Positions 41,778 to 52,154 of a stretch of 64,000 bases of DNA are shown piece after piece. The first letter of the stretch is position 1, and each line of letters begins with the position of its first letter. This DNA comes from Pyropia yezoensis (Eukaryota > Rhodophyta > Bangiophyceae > Bangiales > Bangiaceae). The notes under the pieces are model-generated. The model saw nothing but the letters and a program-made list of their open reading frames with translations. It had not been told where the DNA came from and did not search any database. Made by a program: the position numbers and the translations under genes. The stretch covers positions 17,070,354 to 17,134,353 of the forward strand of contig CM020620.1 in the NCBI GenBank assembly GCA_009829735.1, in the 5' to 3' direction.

Positions 41778-41801
41778 TCTGTCCCCTGCTGCTCCAATAA
41801 A
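41778..41801 (-). promoter_or_regulatory. Primer-binding-site-like sequence of element H
   Basis: Just after the H LTR on the minus strand is TTATTGGAGCAGCAGGGGAC. It keeps the core GGAGCAGCAGGGGA of the other families, but the leading TGG is altered and one base is added. It is either decayed or a variant primer site. Confidence 0.55.
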
Positions 41802-42269
41802 TGTGGCAAAAACCACTCGCACACCCAGCACCCAAGTTGGGGTGATGCACAAGGGCTGCCTCCCGTGTCGGGGGAACCGGAAAAGATGCAGGTCGCACAC
41901 ACGCTGTCCCTGTTGTGGGGCAATCCCCCCACTAACAAACAACAAGATGGTGTGTGGGCCAACAGTTTCTTGTTCGGGACGGGGAAGCGAGGCCAAGCGC
42001 CGCTGTCCCTCCCCTTATCCCCCCAGGGTCGCTCAAAATCTGGCCATTCAGAATCTCCCACCCCAGCACCTGCCCACCGGGCCACACGAAAATTCAAGAC
42101 GATAAAATGCAGAAAACCCTCAAATCCATGCTGGATTTACTATCAAGCAAAGTATCCCTTACTTCGGGAAATTCGGAATCAAAGGCAAAGGGAGGAACGG
42201 GTTAGACCAGTTGTCTCGCGTCCCAGTGTGGCACGCTCTGCTCCCCTGCGAGGGGCCAGTTCTGCCACA
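41802..42269 (-). repeat. 5' LTR of element H (family L4)
   Basis: 468 bp on the minus strand, starting TGTGGCAGAACTGG and ending TTTTTGCCACA. Related copies are at 17120-17510 and 45751-46245. Its outer flank at 42270-42274 is CTGCG, which matches the flank at 17115-17119. Confidence 0.8.
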
Positions 42270-42523
42270 CTGCGGAGGGGTTCGCTCGAGAGGGCGGGCG
42301 TGCGGACAACCACACCGGGGAGGGCGCGGACATCGACGATGGCGCAGACGGTGTAGCAACTGTCAGCCGCGCCGCCCGCATCGTCCCACTGACGCCGTTC
42401 CCCATCACGCGGCTCTCCTTAACCGGCGCGTGCCTTACGTTCGTGCTGGCGCCCCTAAGTCAGCGCCTCGCGCCAAGTCGGCCGCGCTTCGCCACCACTG
42501 TCGCGCCGAATGTGCGGCGCGAG
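42270..42523 (+). pseudogene. Middle part of the unidentified ORF split by element H and an L3 solo LTR
   Basis: Starts with the right copy of CTGCG and continues the frame of 16877-17119. It runs through an acidic stretch (EGADIDDGADGVATV) and a hydrophobic one (LTGACLTFVLAPLSQRL) to the L3 solo LTR at 42524. After that LTR and one GCGAG copy are removed, the frame continues at 43100. The inserted 576 bp is a multiple of three. Product unknown. Confidence 0.5.
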
Positions 42524-43094
42524 TGTGGTATAAAACTCGATCCTCTCAGACACGTGTCAATATCCCTCGGGGGAAAGGGACAGGTAACACAGAAAGGGGA
42601 ACTACGAGAATGGTATGCCTGTTGCCTCACTTGCCTGCTCGCAGAGCAAACAGATACGCACGGTAGTGCACACGGGGAAGAGGAAAGCAAACGCGCAGTT
42701 GTCTTTTTCCTGAGGGCGCGGGCCAAGGGCGCCTCGCTGTCCCTCTTAACGTGCATCTGGGGGAGCCTCGGCACGTTGGCCAGGTAGCCCCCCCATAACC
42801 CCGAGTGGCCCCGACCCGAGTCTAACCTCGTCAGGTCGGGGGCCACTATCACTACTAATTCTATTCCCACTCACTAATCTCACACTCAATTTCTCTCAAA
42901 TCAAGTCCCTCACAAGTATGCAAAAACACATCAGAAATCCCTCTCTCGCGTGTGGATAGCGTAGTCCACCGCATCCCAGTGCCGGGCACGGGCCACGACC
43001 GCCAACCATCACCACACGGCGGGCGTGTACTGGCACCTGGTGCCCTCTGGTTGCAGTCCCGGGTCGGCGCCAAGTCGGGGCCAGGGATGCTACA
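42524..43094 (-). repeat. Solo LTR of family L3 with target-site duplication GCGAG
   Basis: 571 bp on the minus strand, TGTAGC...CCACA. GCGAG occurs at 42519-42523 and at 43095-43099. No polypurine tract or primer-binding site lies next to it, so it is a solo LTR left by LTR-LTR recombination. It contains a strong hairpin at 42805-42846 (GTGGCCCCGACC paired with GGTCGGGGGCCAC), missing from the copy at 18735-19243. Confidence 0.88.
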
Positions 43095-43729
43095 GCGAGC
43101 TCCTGAACTTGGCGCCCGAGACGACTACCATGATGAGGCTGGAAAACCTCTTTGAAAAGCCTTCCGCGGAGCGCCTGCGGGAGGTCAAGGCCGACCTCTC
43201 GACGGTGCGTGCTGTCTTCATGGCCGTGGGTGAGCGCATGGGTTTCCGAATTGCGCGGGCCACCGCCGCTGTGGTTGCTTACATGGAAACTCGCGACAAG
43301 GAGCTGACTACGCATGGGCCGCGTGCAAGCTCAACGGTGAAGACCAAGCTGAGTTGGGTGCACTTGGCGTACACGCCGTGCCCGTGGGACCGCGGATCCG
43401 CGACGCTGTCCTTTAACGCTCTCGCGAGTGTCTTCTAATCACCGCTGCTCGAACGAGCCCACGAGCTGCGGCCGTCCTACTTTTTTGGGGAGGTGATCAT
43501 CGTGCTGCTTGCGGTCTACCCCCCGGCGGACACGATGACGCTGCAGGAGCGCTCGGACGTACGCGCAGTCGTACCGCTGGAGGCGGCATCACGGCTTCCC
43601 ACTTGGCAGCGGTGCATCGGCGTCGACGGAGCGTTGGTCACTCATGACGGCCGCGACGGACAGCGGTGTGACGCTTGCGCCGGCCGGCTTCACCCTTTGA
43701 GCAGTGCCCCGGCGGGCTTCAAGCTTTGA
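43095..43729 (+). pseudogene. 3' part of the unidentified split ORF, with one in-frame stop
   Basis: Continues the frame of 42270-42523. It contains an amphipathic block (RLENLFEKPSAERLREVK, TVRAVFMAVGERMGFRIARA), then TAA at 43436-43438. It resumes in the same frame with FFGEVIIVLLAVYPPADTM and ends at 43727-43729. I recognise no family. The combined ORF was probably several hundred codons; it may itself be part of an older mobile element. Confidence 0.45.
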
Positions 43730-43899
43730 GCATTGCTGTTGCCGTAACGACCGAAGCCCGCACCGCGCCAGCGTAGGCACTGCTTTCCTACCCAGCTCAC
43801 TAGCCTGCTCGCGTACGCTTCTTCTCTTCTCCTGGAAACATCCGCGAGTGGCTCAGAGGGCGCTGGACACGTGGCCCGGGTGCGGACTTTGACGCGGTT

Positions 43900-44427
43900 G
43901 TGCGAGGCTTGATTGCCGCTTGGACCATGCGCCCTCAACCTGTTCGCCAGACAAACCTTTTTGGGCACTCGGCCCGGCGGCAGCCATTGCCGCAAGTCCA
44001 ATCGGCGCCTGAAGGTCTGTGGACCATCCCGTCCTCAGCCGATGACGCCGCACTTTTTGTGACGTTGCGCGCCGAGGCGGGTCGTTCCAACCAACTTGAC
44101 GAGCCCATTCGCGACTCGTGGCACCTGGCGGAGGCCAGTTCATTGGAACCTTGTCTCATGCCCCGTGATGTGGCGCGGCTTGTGATCGACACCGCTCTGG
44201 CACTTCCGCTGTTAGAAAAACTGCACACGCGGGGCTACGCTATCAGTTTTGTCGTGAAGCGCTTGGCTGACGCCGCCGGGGCGACCAAGTCGGCGACTGC
44301 TGGCTTTTCGTTGATGGAGGTCAACTTCTCATTGGTCGATAGTCATATCCGATCAATTGAATGGCTAAGAGCTCGTTTCATTTTTCAATTTCTTGATCTT
44401 GATGTGCATCACATCGGACTAAGTTGA
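43900..44427 (+). CDS. Unidentified 175-codon ORF
   Basis: Open from 43900; the first codons have no clear start context. The segment MPRDVARLVIDTALALPLLE looks helical and protein-like, but no family is recognised. It could be a further piece of the split ORF in another frame, or chance. Confidence 0.2.
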   Translation: MRGLIAAWTMRPQPVRQTNLFGHSARRQPLPQVQSAPEGLWTIPSSADDAALFVTLRAEAGRSNQLDEPIRDSWHLAEASSLEPCLMPRDVARLVIDTALALPLLEKLHTRGYAISFVVKRLADAAGATKSATAGFSLMEVNFSLVDSHIRSIEWLRARFIFQFLDLDVHHIGLS

Positions 44428-44429
44428 GA

Positions 44430-45750
44430 ACACAGCAGTACGTGGCAACATACGTGTCGCGGCAGTCAGCACCGTTGGCCCTGGCGCAACGACCACGCCC
44501 CCTAGAAAGCGAGCTCAGGGCCCTCCACGCGACGTCCTGCTGACGCTTCAGCTCCATCGTTGCCCCTATCGGTACGGTCCCATAGGCCTTCCCCGCTGTA
44601 AGGATTACCCCCCTAATCCCATGCTTAATACCTAAGGAATAATATCTAGGACCTCTCCTTACAGATCCTGCCGAATTAACTCCTGGCAACATGGATCAAC
44701 TCCTTGTATTGTGGGGCATGACGCGGTGTACCTTCCAGACGCAAGATGAGTCAGCCGCTGTCTCACGGTGTCTGCTGGCCGCACGACAGCAGCCATCGAC
44801 AGCCCATCATGGCCTGTCGAAAGGCGCCACCGTCAGCACCCATGACGAGCCACATCTGCCACAGCTGGCAAGTCCGTTAGAATGTCCTCGCTGCAGCATT
44901 GCAGCGTTGTGACTGGCTAGCCCGCTGGCCGATTCGGTCGACTCGACCGAACCGTGCTTACACGCCCCTCGGACCTTCGAACAGACTGGCGTCTGGGGCC
45001 GGCTGGGGCGGCGCACTAGGCGCCCCCCGCCGGACCCCTTCGTGGGGCAAACTGGGGCTGCTCTCCATTAGTGTGCACGCTCGCCCATGCTTTGTTTTGA
45101 GAGCCATGCTTTGTTTCTTGGCCGTTTTGTGCCTACCGGCGGCGCGAAGGGGAAACGCATGCTTTGGGGCACCTCGGGTGCCCCGACGCGAGTATATAGT
45201 GCGTGAATGTCGGCGCCACCGGGGGAGACCGGACGGGCAACCACAGACATACAAAAGACGACCTTAACCCTTTGAACCCCCCTCGATCACCACGGACGTC
45301 GCGCCGTCCTCTTCCCCAGACCCACCACCGTCACCACCTCCACCCTGTTCCCCGCACCCTGTCGCCCTATTGGCTGGCACCGGTCGCTGACAGAATCTCG
45401 AGTACGTTGAGGGCTGCCCGAGTGTGGGTGTTTCCTCACACCCGCCATCGCTTCGAACATTCTTTATTCGGCGGTGGTGGCGGTGGAGGTTGTCGGCTGG
45501 CCCATTCCCTCCGATGTAGCCCCCGAATGGTGTGCCTGTCTGATAGGGCGAGTGCCACCACGAGGTGTTGCGGCGATGACGCCGCGGCCGCCGCCGCTAC
45601 TGATGCCGCCACCCTCTGCCAAGCAGCCCAGGCCTCTGCCACTCCCCCGACTCAACCTGCGTGCGCTCATGACGTGCGCTTGCCATTCTCTATTCGTCGA
45701 GTACTTATGGAGACAGATTGGCAGAGCGTATGCGCTCGCTTCACACTCTC
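44430..45750. other. Stretch with no recognisable gene
   Basis: Contains a TATATAGTG-type sequence near 45190 and a 204-codon Arg/His/Ala-rich frame (45203-45817) that runs into an LTR and has no protein-like pattern. Nothing else was recognised. Confidence 0.45.
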
Positions 45751-46245
45751 TGCAGCAGAACTGGCTCCACGCAGGGGGCAGAGCCCGCCACACGGGGGCG
45801 GCAGACAGCTGGTCTGACCCGTATCTCCCTTTGCATTTGATGTCGGCTTTCCCTTCGTCAGGGTCCGTCTTCCCCATGTAAGGGATAGAGTTAGTTTAGT
45901 AGTAAGTCCAACTTGGATTTGAGGTTTTCCGGCATTTTATCGCCTTGAATTTTCGTGTGGCCCGGTGGGCAGGTGCTGGGGTGGGAGATTCTGAGTGGCC
46001 AGATTCTGTAAGGACCCTGGAGGGAAGAGGGGAGGGACAGCGGGGCTTGGCCTCGCTTCCCCGTCCCGACCAAGAAACTGTTGGCCCGCACACCATCATC
46101 TTGTTTCGTAGTGGGGGGATTGCCCCGCAACAGGGATAGCGTGTGTGCGACTTGCGCTTCGTCCGGCTTCCCCTACACGGGAGGCAGTCCCTGTATGTAC
46201 ACCACCCCAACTTGGGTGCGGTGTGTACGAGCGGTTTTTGCCACA
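45751..46245 (+). repeat. L4-family LTR, probably solo
   Basis: 495 bp, TGCAGCAGAACTGG...TTTTTGCCACA, the plus-orientation relative of the element H LTRs. Flanks are CTCTC (45746-45750) and TTCTC (46246-46250), a 4-of-5 match that could be a decayed target-site duplication. No primer-binding site follows. Confidence 0.65.
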
Positions 46246-46250
46246 TTCTC

Positions 46251-47618
46251 GACAACTGCCACGACGGATCCTCACGCGCTCTGTTGAAAAGCCGGCCACT
46301 TCCAGGCAGTACCAACACTCACTTTCGGTCATCATCTGGGGCCAGTACCGTGCGCTGAGCTCTAATCAGTACGCTTGAAGGCCCCCTCATTGGTCTTTAA
46401 CAATTGACACGGCATAGATCTCGGCATGCAACGGCGATTTCGCTCCATAGATACGCAACGGCAAAACATTGCTCCCGCGAAACAGTACCACTACATATGT
46501 GGCGCATGACGATAGAACCCTCTGAGTTTTTAAGATCGCGGAGCCGAGATGAACGGGATTGAAATGTGTGCGCTCTAAAGTCGCCGGGCCGCTCAGGGTA
46601 AGCCCGATCCCGCCGTCGATCGGAAGAAGCGGCCCTGACGAGTACCCATGCCAAGCGCCTGCTGTTGCGCTTCACTGCAATCACGTCGGCAGGACCAGAC
46701 CTTGTGGTGCGCCCGAGAGACCCGCCCGCGTGCCTCTCGCTTTTGCGCTGCCCCGGCCTCCGCATCTGCGTCAGGAGGCTATCCTCTTCTGGAGGACTGC
46801 TGGAGCTACGCCGCTGGAGCCAGGAGCGACTTCCTCAGCCCCGCGCGGGCGTCCACCCCGTTTTTGGGTGCGCTCCCCCCGTGCGTCTTTGCCGGTACAC
46901 CCTCGCCGTTCTTTATGAGGGGTGGGCTGCAACGTTGGACACCCCCGCGTCACGCGCCTCCAGTTTTGGCCACCGTGGAGGTGTCCCGGGGAGCAATGCA
47001 GGTGGCGCGCCAGGCTTGCTTTTCTGGCGCGCTTTCCCGGCGCGCAGTGGACACGCACGAGGCGAAGCATCGACCACCCAAGTTTCGCGACCAGTCCTCA
47101 CGCTGGACCCACAGTCTAAAGTTTCATCATGTTTTTGACGACCTCTAAAGTGCGAAAAATGTTCATATTTGACTAATTCCAGTATATCTCTCTTGGAAAT
47201 GGAGCACAATGAATGGGAGGTAGCTCAATCGACAGATCTTGGAACCACAACCCTGGCAGTATGGCTAACTCAAAAAATTTCAAGCCAAAGAACATGAGGT
47301 TTCTACACATCGTCATGCGCCACATATATATGGCGAAATCAAGTTGCACCAGGACCGCCCGTGAATACGCGGTACTGTACAGTACACCACCGGTATCCTC
47401 AAGCCACATCCGCGACGCATCCGCGGCCGCGACGACGATCGCCAAGACGCTAGTCTCTGGGCGCCCTTCCCCGCCATCCCCACGAACGTAGTGCCGGTGC
47501 TGGCGCCTTCCGCCCTCCTCTCTCACCCGTCTCCCCCGGCCTCCCCGCCAATCTACCGCGCGTCTGACCAGCGCGGCGGCAGCGTCTTTTGCCCACCCCT
47601 TCCCCTGCCCACCCAGCC
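46251..47618. other. Stretch with no recognisable gene; upstream region of Sm-D3
   Basis: Short ORFs only. An AT-rich CACATATATATGGC lies about 290 bp before the Sm-D3 start, and CT-rich sequence lies just before the ATG. Either could belong to the Sm-D3 promoter, but this is not shown. Confidence 0.35.
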
Positions 47619-48014
47619 ATGTCTATCGGCATCCCGATTATGCTGCTGCATGAGGCCCTTCCCCACACGGTGACGGTCGAGACGCGGTCTGGCGACACCT
47701 ACCGCGGCCGTCTGATTGCGGCGGAAGACTGCATGAACGTGCAGCTGAAGGACGTGTCGCTGACCCGGCGCGACGGGCGTGTGGCGGCGCTGTCGCACGT
47801 TTTCATCCGCGGCTCAAAAATCCGCTTTGTCATTGTGCCCGACGTGCTGGCGTCGGCGCCCATGTTCAAGCCCGCCAAGGGGGGCGCCACAGGTGGGGGA
47901 GGGGCCAAGTCGGATGGAGCGGGCCGGGGGGGCGGTGGCGGCGGCGGCGGTGTCGGTGGGGGGGGGGCGGGGGGGAGAGGGGCCGGTATGGGTAGGGGGA
48001 GAGGACGCGCATGA
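47619..48014 (+). CDS. SNRPD3: Small nuclear ribonucleoprotein Sm-D3
   Basis: 131 residues, a normal length, with no intron. The start [13 protein letters not shown] matches the family start MSIGVPIKxLHEA, so the in-frame GTG ten codons earlier is rejected. The Sm1 motif covers about residues 12-45 ([20 protein letters not shown], then CMNVQL). Sm2 is about 60-85 ([16 protein letters not shown]). The C-terminus is a Gly/Arg-rich tail with RG pairs, the usual target of arginine methylation. Sm-D3 is one of seven proteins forming the ring on spliceosomal snRNAs, so splicing exists even though the genes in this window show no introns. Confidence 0.96.
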   Translation: MSIGIPIMLLHEALPHTVTVETRSGDTYRGRLIAAEDCMNVQLKDVSLTRRDGRVAALSHVFIRGSKIRFVIVPDVLASAPMFKPAKGGATGGGGAKSDGAGRGGGGGGGGVGGGGAGGRGAGMGRGRGRA

Positions 48015-48916
48015 TGAGATGAGGTGGGCAAGGGGGTCTGGCCTTGCGCGCTTCATTTTGTTGCACATGAGTCCGCATCGCTTGGCTGCGCGGGGGTGGC
48101 GCTCGGTGGGGTGTACAGGAGATGGCGTGGCGCCCTCCGGTTTGACCGGGGTGGGTCTTTGGTGCGTGAGCCGCACCATTGGTTATAGGCTGTGTGTTTT
48201 TGGTTTTGCTGACCCACCACCCACGCGTGTGCTCTCCACGCGTTTCCCTGATCTGGCAGGGCTTGCCTGGCAGGTGGTGGCCCCGTTTGCAGCAGCGTGC
48301 AGGCATTTTGGCTGGGAGTTGGTTTCCTGGTCACTGGTCAGTGTGTACGCGCACCCCTCTCTCGCTTTCGTCGTCCCCGCCAACGTTGGTTTTGTGGTCC
48401 TGTCACTTGGCGGGGGGGTGGGTGTGTTGATGATGATTTGTTGGGGGAGCACGCCTTTCGCATTTTCAGATGTAGCTTCACCCCCTTTGCCCAGTCGGCG
48501 CTGAGCGCAACGCGCACTCTCCCAGACCAGTGTGCCATGTGGTGGTGCGATTTGCGACGGTGCGACGAGAGCGAGTCACGAGAGTTGATGCGCATTCGCC
48601 AGCGTTGCGCGCGCGCCTCAGCTCACTTCCGGTCGCTACTTTCCCTTCACATGAAACCCCCCCCCCCCCTCACCATCGCCTTGTTACCAGAGCTTAATCA
48701 TGGAGCTGAGGGCGTCGTACCGAGGCAAAACAACAGGGTCATCGGTAAACCAAGCACAAAGGATAACAGAGGAACCAGGCGTTTGTGCAATGGTCCTTAT
48801 ATTGATTGCACTGCTATGCAGTACCAAGGAGGGGGAAAACATGAGCCTTCTACGCGATCACGGCAAGAAAAAAAAACCCAAAGAAGAGATAAAGAATGGC
48901 AGGCGGCAGATCACAT
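48015..48916. other. Convergent intergenic region between Sm-D3 and transketolase
   Basis: About 900 bp with the 3' sides of both genes. It contains a C-homopolymer (48656-48669) and A-rich tracts near 48870, but no canonical AATAAA at a typical distance was identified for either gene. Confidence 0.4.
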
Positions 48917-51118
48917 CTAGAGGGACGACGCCTTCTCGACCACGTTGGCCACAGTCATCTTGAACAGCTCCATGACTGCCGGGCCCGGGCCCGACGCGCC
49001 AAAGGAGTCAATCCCAACGTGGGTGCCCGCGTACTTGGCCCAGCCAAACGAGGTCATGGCCTCAACCGACACACGCTTGTTTGTCGGGATAGCGTCGGGC
49101 AGGACACTCTGCTTGTACGCATCGTCCTGCAGCTCGAACCGCTCCCAGCACGGCATCGACACCACACGAACAGTCTTGCCCGACTTGCGCAGCTCCTCGG
49201 CCGCGTCCACAATCAGGTCAACCTCCGAGCCCGTGGCAATGAGGCAGAGATCGGCAGCCCCGTCAGACGAGTTGTCCGACAGCACATAGGCACCCTTCTT
49301 GGCACCCTCGTACGAGCCGTTCTCCAGCTTCTTGGTGCCCTGGCGAGTCAGCGCAATGATGGTCGGCGTCTTGCGCGACTCCACGCCAACGGCGTAGGCG
49401 GCAGCCACCTCCACCGGGTCGGCCGGCCGGTACATGTTCATGTTGGGCATCGCGCGGTACGAGGCCAGGTGCTCAATCGGCTGGTGGGTCGGGCCGTCCT
49501 CACCCAGAGCCACCGAGTCGTGCGTCATGACGTACACCACACCAACCTGCGACAGGGCTGCAAGGCGCATCGCCGCGCGCATGTAGTCAGTGAAGATGAA
49601 GAAGGTGGCACAATACGGAATGAGGTTGTAGCCAGACAGCACCAGACCGTTGCAGATAGCACCCATCCCGTGCTCACGCACACCAAAGCGCAGGTTACGG
49701 CCTTCATATGACGTCTTCTGGAAGTCACCAAGACCCTCCATAATGGTGAGGTTCGACGGCGCCAGATCAGCAGACCCGCCAATCCAGTTGGGCACCGCCT
49801 TGCCCAGCACCTGCAGCGACGCCTCCGACAGCTTGCGGGTGGCGTTGGCCTTGGCACCCTCCCCATACGCCTTCAGATCCGACTCCCAGTTGGATGGCAG
49901 CTCGCCGTTCAGGACGTTGGACTCAAACTGAGCCCCGAGCTCAGGGAACTTGGCCTTGTACTCGTTAAACTTGGCGTACCACGCAGCCTCGGCGTCGGCA
50001 CCCTCCGGAATCTTGGTGCGGAAGTGGTCCAGGGCCTTCGGGGGAACCTCAAACTCGGGGTACTCCCAGTTTAGGTAATCGCGAGTGGCGGTAACCTCGT
50101 CCTTGCCCAGCGCCGCGCCGTGAGAGTCGTGCGAGTCCGACTTGTTGGGCGACCCGAAGCCGATCATGGTGGTCACCTTAATCAGCGTCGGCTTGTCGGT
50201 GCACGCCTTGGCCTCCTTGATGGCCGCATCAATGCTCGCAACATCAACGTTGCCGTTGGGCACGTTGATCACCTGCCACCCATACGCCTCATAGCGCTTG
50301 CCGACGTCCTCCGTGAAGGAGATGTCCGTGCTCCCGTCAATGGAGATGTGGTTGTCGTCGTACATGACAATCAGCTTGCCCAGGCCCAGGTGGCCCGCCA
50401 GGGAGCACGCCTCGCCCGAGATGCCCTCCATGACACAGCCATCGCCCATAATGGCGTACGTGTAATTGTCAATGAGGTCAAAGCCTGGCTTGTTGTAGGT
50501 CGCCGCCATGTGGGCCTCACCCATGGCAATGCCCACAGCGTTGCACACGCCCTGGCCAAGGGGACCAGTCGTCACCTCAACCCCAGCGGTCTCAAAGTTC
50601 TCCGGGTGACCAGGCGTGCGCGAGCCCAGCTGACGGAAGTTCTGCAGGTCATCCATGTTGACCGAGTCGTACCCATACAGGTACAGCAGGGAGTAGATCA
50701 GCATGGAGCCGTGGCCCGCAGACAGAACAAAGCGGTCGCGGTTGACAAAGTTGGGGTTCTTGGGGTTGAACGTCATGTGCTTCTGAAAGAGGGTGTATGC
50801 AGCCGGGGCCATGCCCATGGGCATCCCGGGATGGCCGCTGTTGGCCTTCTCCACGCCGTCAATCGAGAGGAAGCGAATGCTGTTGATGCACATGTCTGCA
50901 AAAGAGTCGCCAGTCTGCTGCAGCAGCGGCTTGGCCACTGCGACATCGGACATCGTCATGCCGCTGGCATTGTTCGTCGCCGCCGCGCGCTTGAGCGCAA
51001 CCGGGGCAATGAAGGAAGAGGCGCCCGAGCTGGATACCGCCGGGCGGGCCGTGGACAGCAGGCCGCGACGGTTCTCGACGCGCGAGGCCGCGCCGCAAAA
51101 GGTGCCAACAAACGCCAT
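48917..51118 (-). CDS. TKT: Transketolase, probably plastid-targeted
   Basis: 733 residues. The first 55 or so are Ala/Ser/Arg-rich with early Phe (MAFVGTF), fitting a plastid transit peptide of the red-algal type; the mature part begins near residue 56. It transfers two-carbon units between sugar phosphates in the Calvin cycle and pentose phosphate pathway, using thiamine diphosphate and Mg. Motifs: SGHPGMPMG (94-102), AGHGSML (134-140), TGPLGQG (184-190), the cofactor site GDGCVMEG (225-232) with N256 in DDNH, and in the second domain HDSVALGEDGPTHQPIEH. All expected catalytic blocks are present, without introns. It is divergent from the RecQ gene. Confidence 0.96.
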   Translation of the reverse strand: MAFVGTFCGAASRVENRRGLLSTARPAVSSSGASSFIAPVALKRAAATNNASGMTMSDVAVAKPLLQQTGDSFADMCINSIRFLSIDGVEKANSGHPGMPMGMAPAAYTLFQKHMTFNPKNPNFVNRDRFVLSAGHGSMLIYSLLYLYGYDSVNMDDLQNFRQLGSRTPGHPENFETAGVEVTTGPLGQGVCNAVGIAMGEAHMAATYNKPGFDLIDNYTYAIMGDGCVMEGISGEACSLAGHLGLGKLIVMYDDNHISIDGSTDISFTEDVGKRYEAYGWQVINVPNGNVDVASIDAAIKEAKACTDKPTLIKVTTMIGFGSPNKSDSHDSHGAALGKDEVTATRDYLNWEYPEFEVPPKALDHFRTKIPEGADAEAAWYAKFNEYKAKFPELGAQFESNVLNGELPSNWESDLKAYGEGAKANATRKLSEASLQVLGKAVPNWIGGSADLAPSNLTIMEGLGDFQKTSYEGRNLRFGVREHGMGAICNGLVLSGYNLIPYCATFFIFTDYMRAAMRLAALSQVGVVYVMTHDSVALGEDGPTHQPIEHLASYRAMPNMNMYRPADPVEVAAAYAVGVESRKTPTIIALTRQGTKKLENGSYEGAKKGAYVLSDNSSDGAADLCLIATGSEVDLIVDAAEELRKSGKTVRVVSMPCWERFELQDDAYKQSVLPDAIPTNKRVSVEAMTSFGWAKYAGTHVGIDSFGASGPGPAVMELFKMTVANVVEKASSL

Positions 51119-52154
51119 GGTAACGACTGCAGTGGCCGACGCGCCTGGAATGAAGATCGACAGAGAGAGTGCCGTGCAACGTCGGCGGCACCCACAACGT
51201 CAACCCCTGAAGCGACGGAAAAGGGGATGCGGGTAAGGATCGCGGGGCGGAGGCGACGGCGCGATCGGGCAACTGGCAGGGAAGGGGTGTGGGCTGAAAA
51301 AGGGTCGTGAGCCCTCTCGCCACGGCGCAGTCGCCAGGCGGCCCACCCCACCCAGAATGGCAATCACGCCGGCAACCCTCCCACCACCACAGGATCTTGT
51401 CGCGGTGCGGCAATCTGGGCCACAGGCTCAAACTTGAGGCAGGGAGTCGCGGGAGATTGGGCAGAAACGCCGTTTTGGACCCCCGCTGAGTAGCCCGCAA
51501 GCAGAGGCCGGCTGCAGTGCCATCGCAGGAGCTTCAACCGCTCCTCAAAACCTGCTGTGGCAATCTCATTGTGAAGCAGAGAGATTGAGCCCACAAGCGT
51601 TGATCCACACGGGGGCGCGATGCTGGAGCGGGGGGGACATACAACATGGTCGAAACATGAGAAGATTGGCCTGCTTCAGTATGGTTTGTCAGGCTACGCA
51701 TTTTCGACGAGGGATTCGACATCTATCATTGGTACCGCGCCGCTGATTACTCTTCGCAAAGTGTGTTTCTCCGCTTCGATCTGGTGCACAAGCACGGTGG
51801 GTGAGACTTACTTAGTGTGATTGGAATCAATTATTAATATTCACAGTACTCTGTGTACAATGCAATTTGTATTATGCTATCTATGGCTCGGGTGCAGCCT
51901 GTTTGTGTCTGGACACCCTGTGCCGGGGTGCACCCGCCAATTTTCTCTTCAATCATTGTTCATTTATCCGGCAGTGCGACGGAGGGGTTGCCACCTCAGG
52001 GCCTGCCGTGTTGCTCTTGTTTCGTAGCGCGGTCGGCTCCACGACGTCACCGTCTTGTTGCTCCTCGGTCGGTCGGTCGGTAACGTGGCCGCCCGCTGTA
52101 GCGGCCATACTTTCCCAGAGGACGACGCGCGCTCTTAGGCGGGACTCCATCCAG
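51119..52154. promoter_or_regulatory. Divergent promoter region between transketolase and RecQ
   Basis: About 1 kb separates the two start codons, which face apart. It has no credible ORF on its own. AT-richer sequence occurs at 51820-51870 near the RecQ side. The frame of RecQ is open upstream to 51867, but that extension is not convincingly coding. Confidence 0.5.

Larger units (their letters stand above)
17120..42269 (-). mobile_element. Element H, LTR retrotransposon carrying nested insertions
   Basis: On the minus strand: 5' LTR (42269-41802), a primer-binding-site-like sequence, gag from 41683 (interrupted at the CACTG duplication by chromovirus 2), gag resumed at 20912 and ending in its zinc knuckle at 19244, an L3 fragment (19243-17511), and a 5'-truncated 3' LTR (17510-17120). 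The pol region is absent, apparently lost when the L3 fragment arrived. The outer TSD is CTGCG. The two H LTRs differ by several substitutions near their ends, so H is older than the chromovirus 2 copy inside it. Confidence 0.75.

Noticed and set aside
41815..42105. A CxxC-rich reading frame (CLPCRGNRKRCRSH) that looks like a zinc finger, also at 17148-17423 and inverted near 46200
   Set aside because: The three copies are LTRs of family L4 (shared ends, target-site duplication at two of them); the frame shifts between copies and has no start, so it is not a protein.
45203..45817. 204-codon plus-strand ORF
   Set aside because: Low-complexity Arg/His/Ala composition, and it runs into the L4 LTR that begins at 45751.
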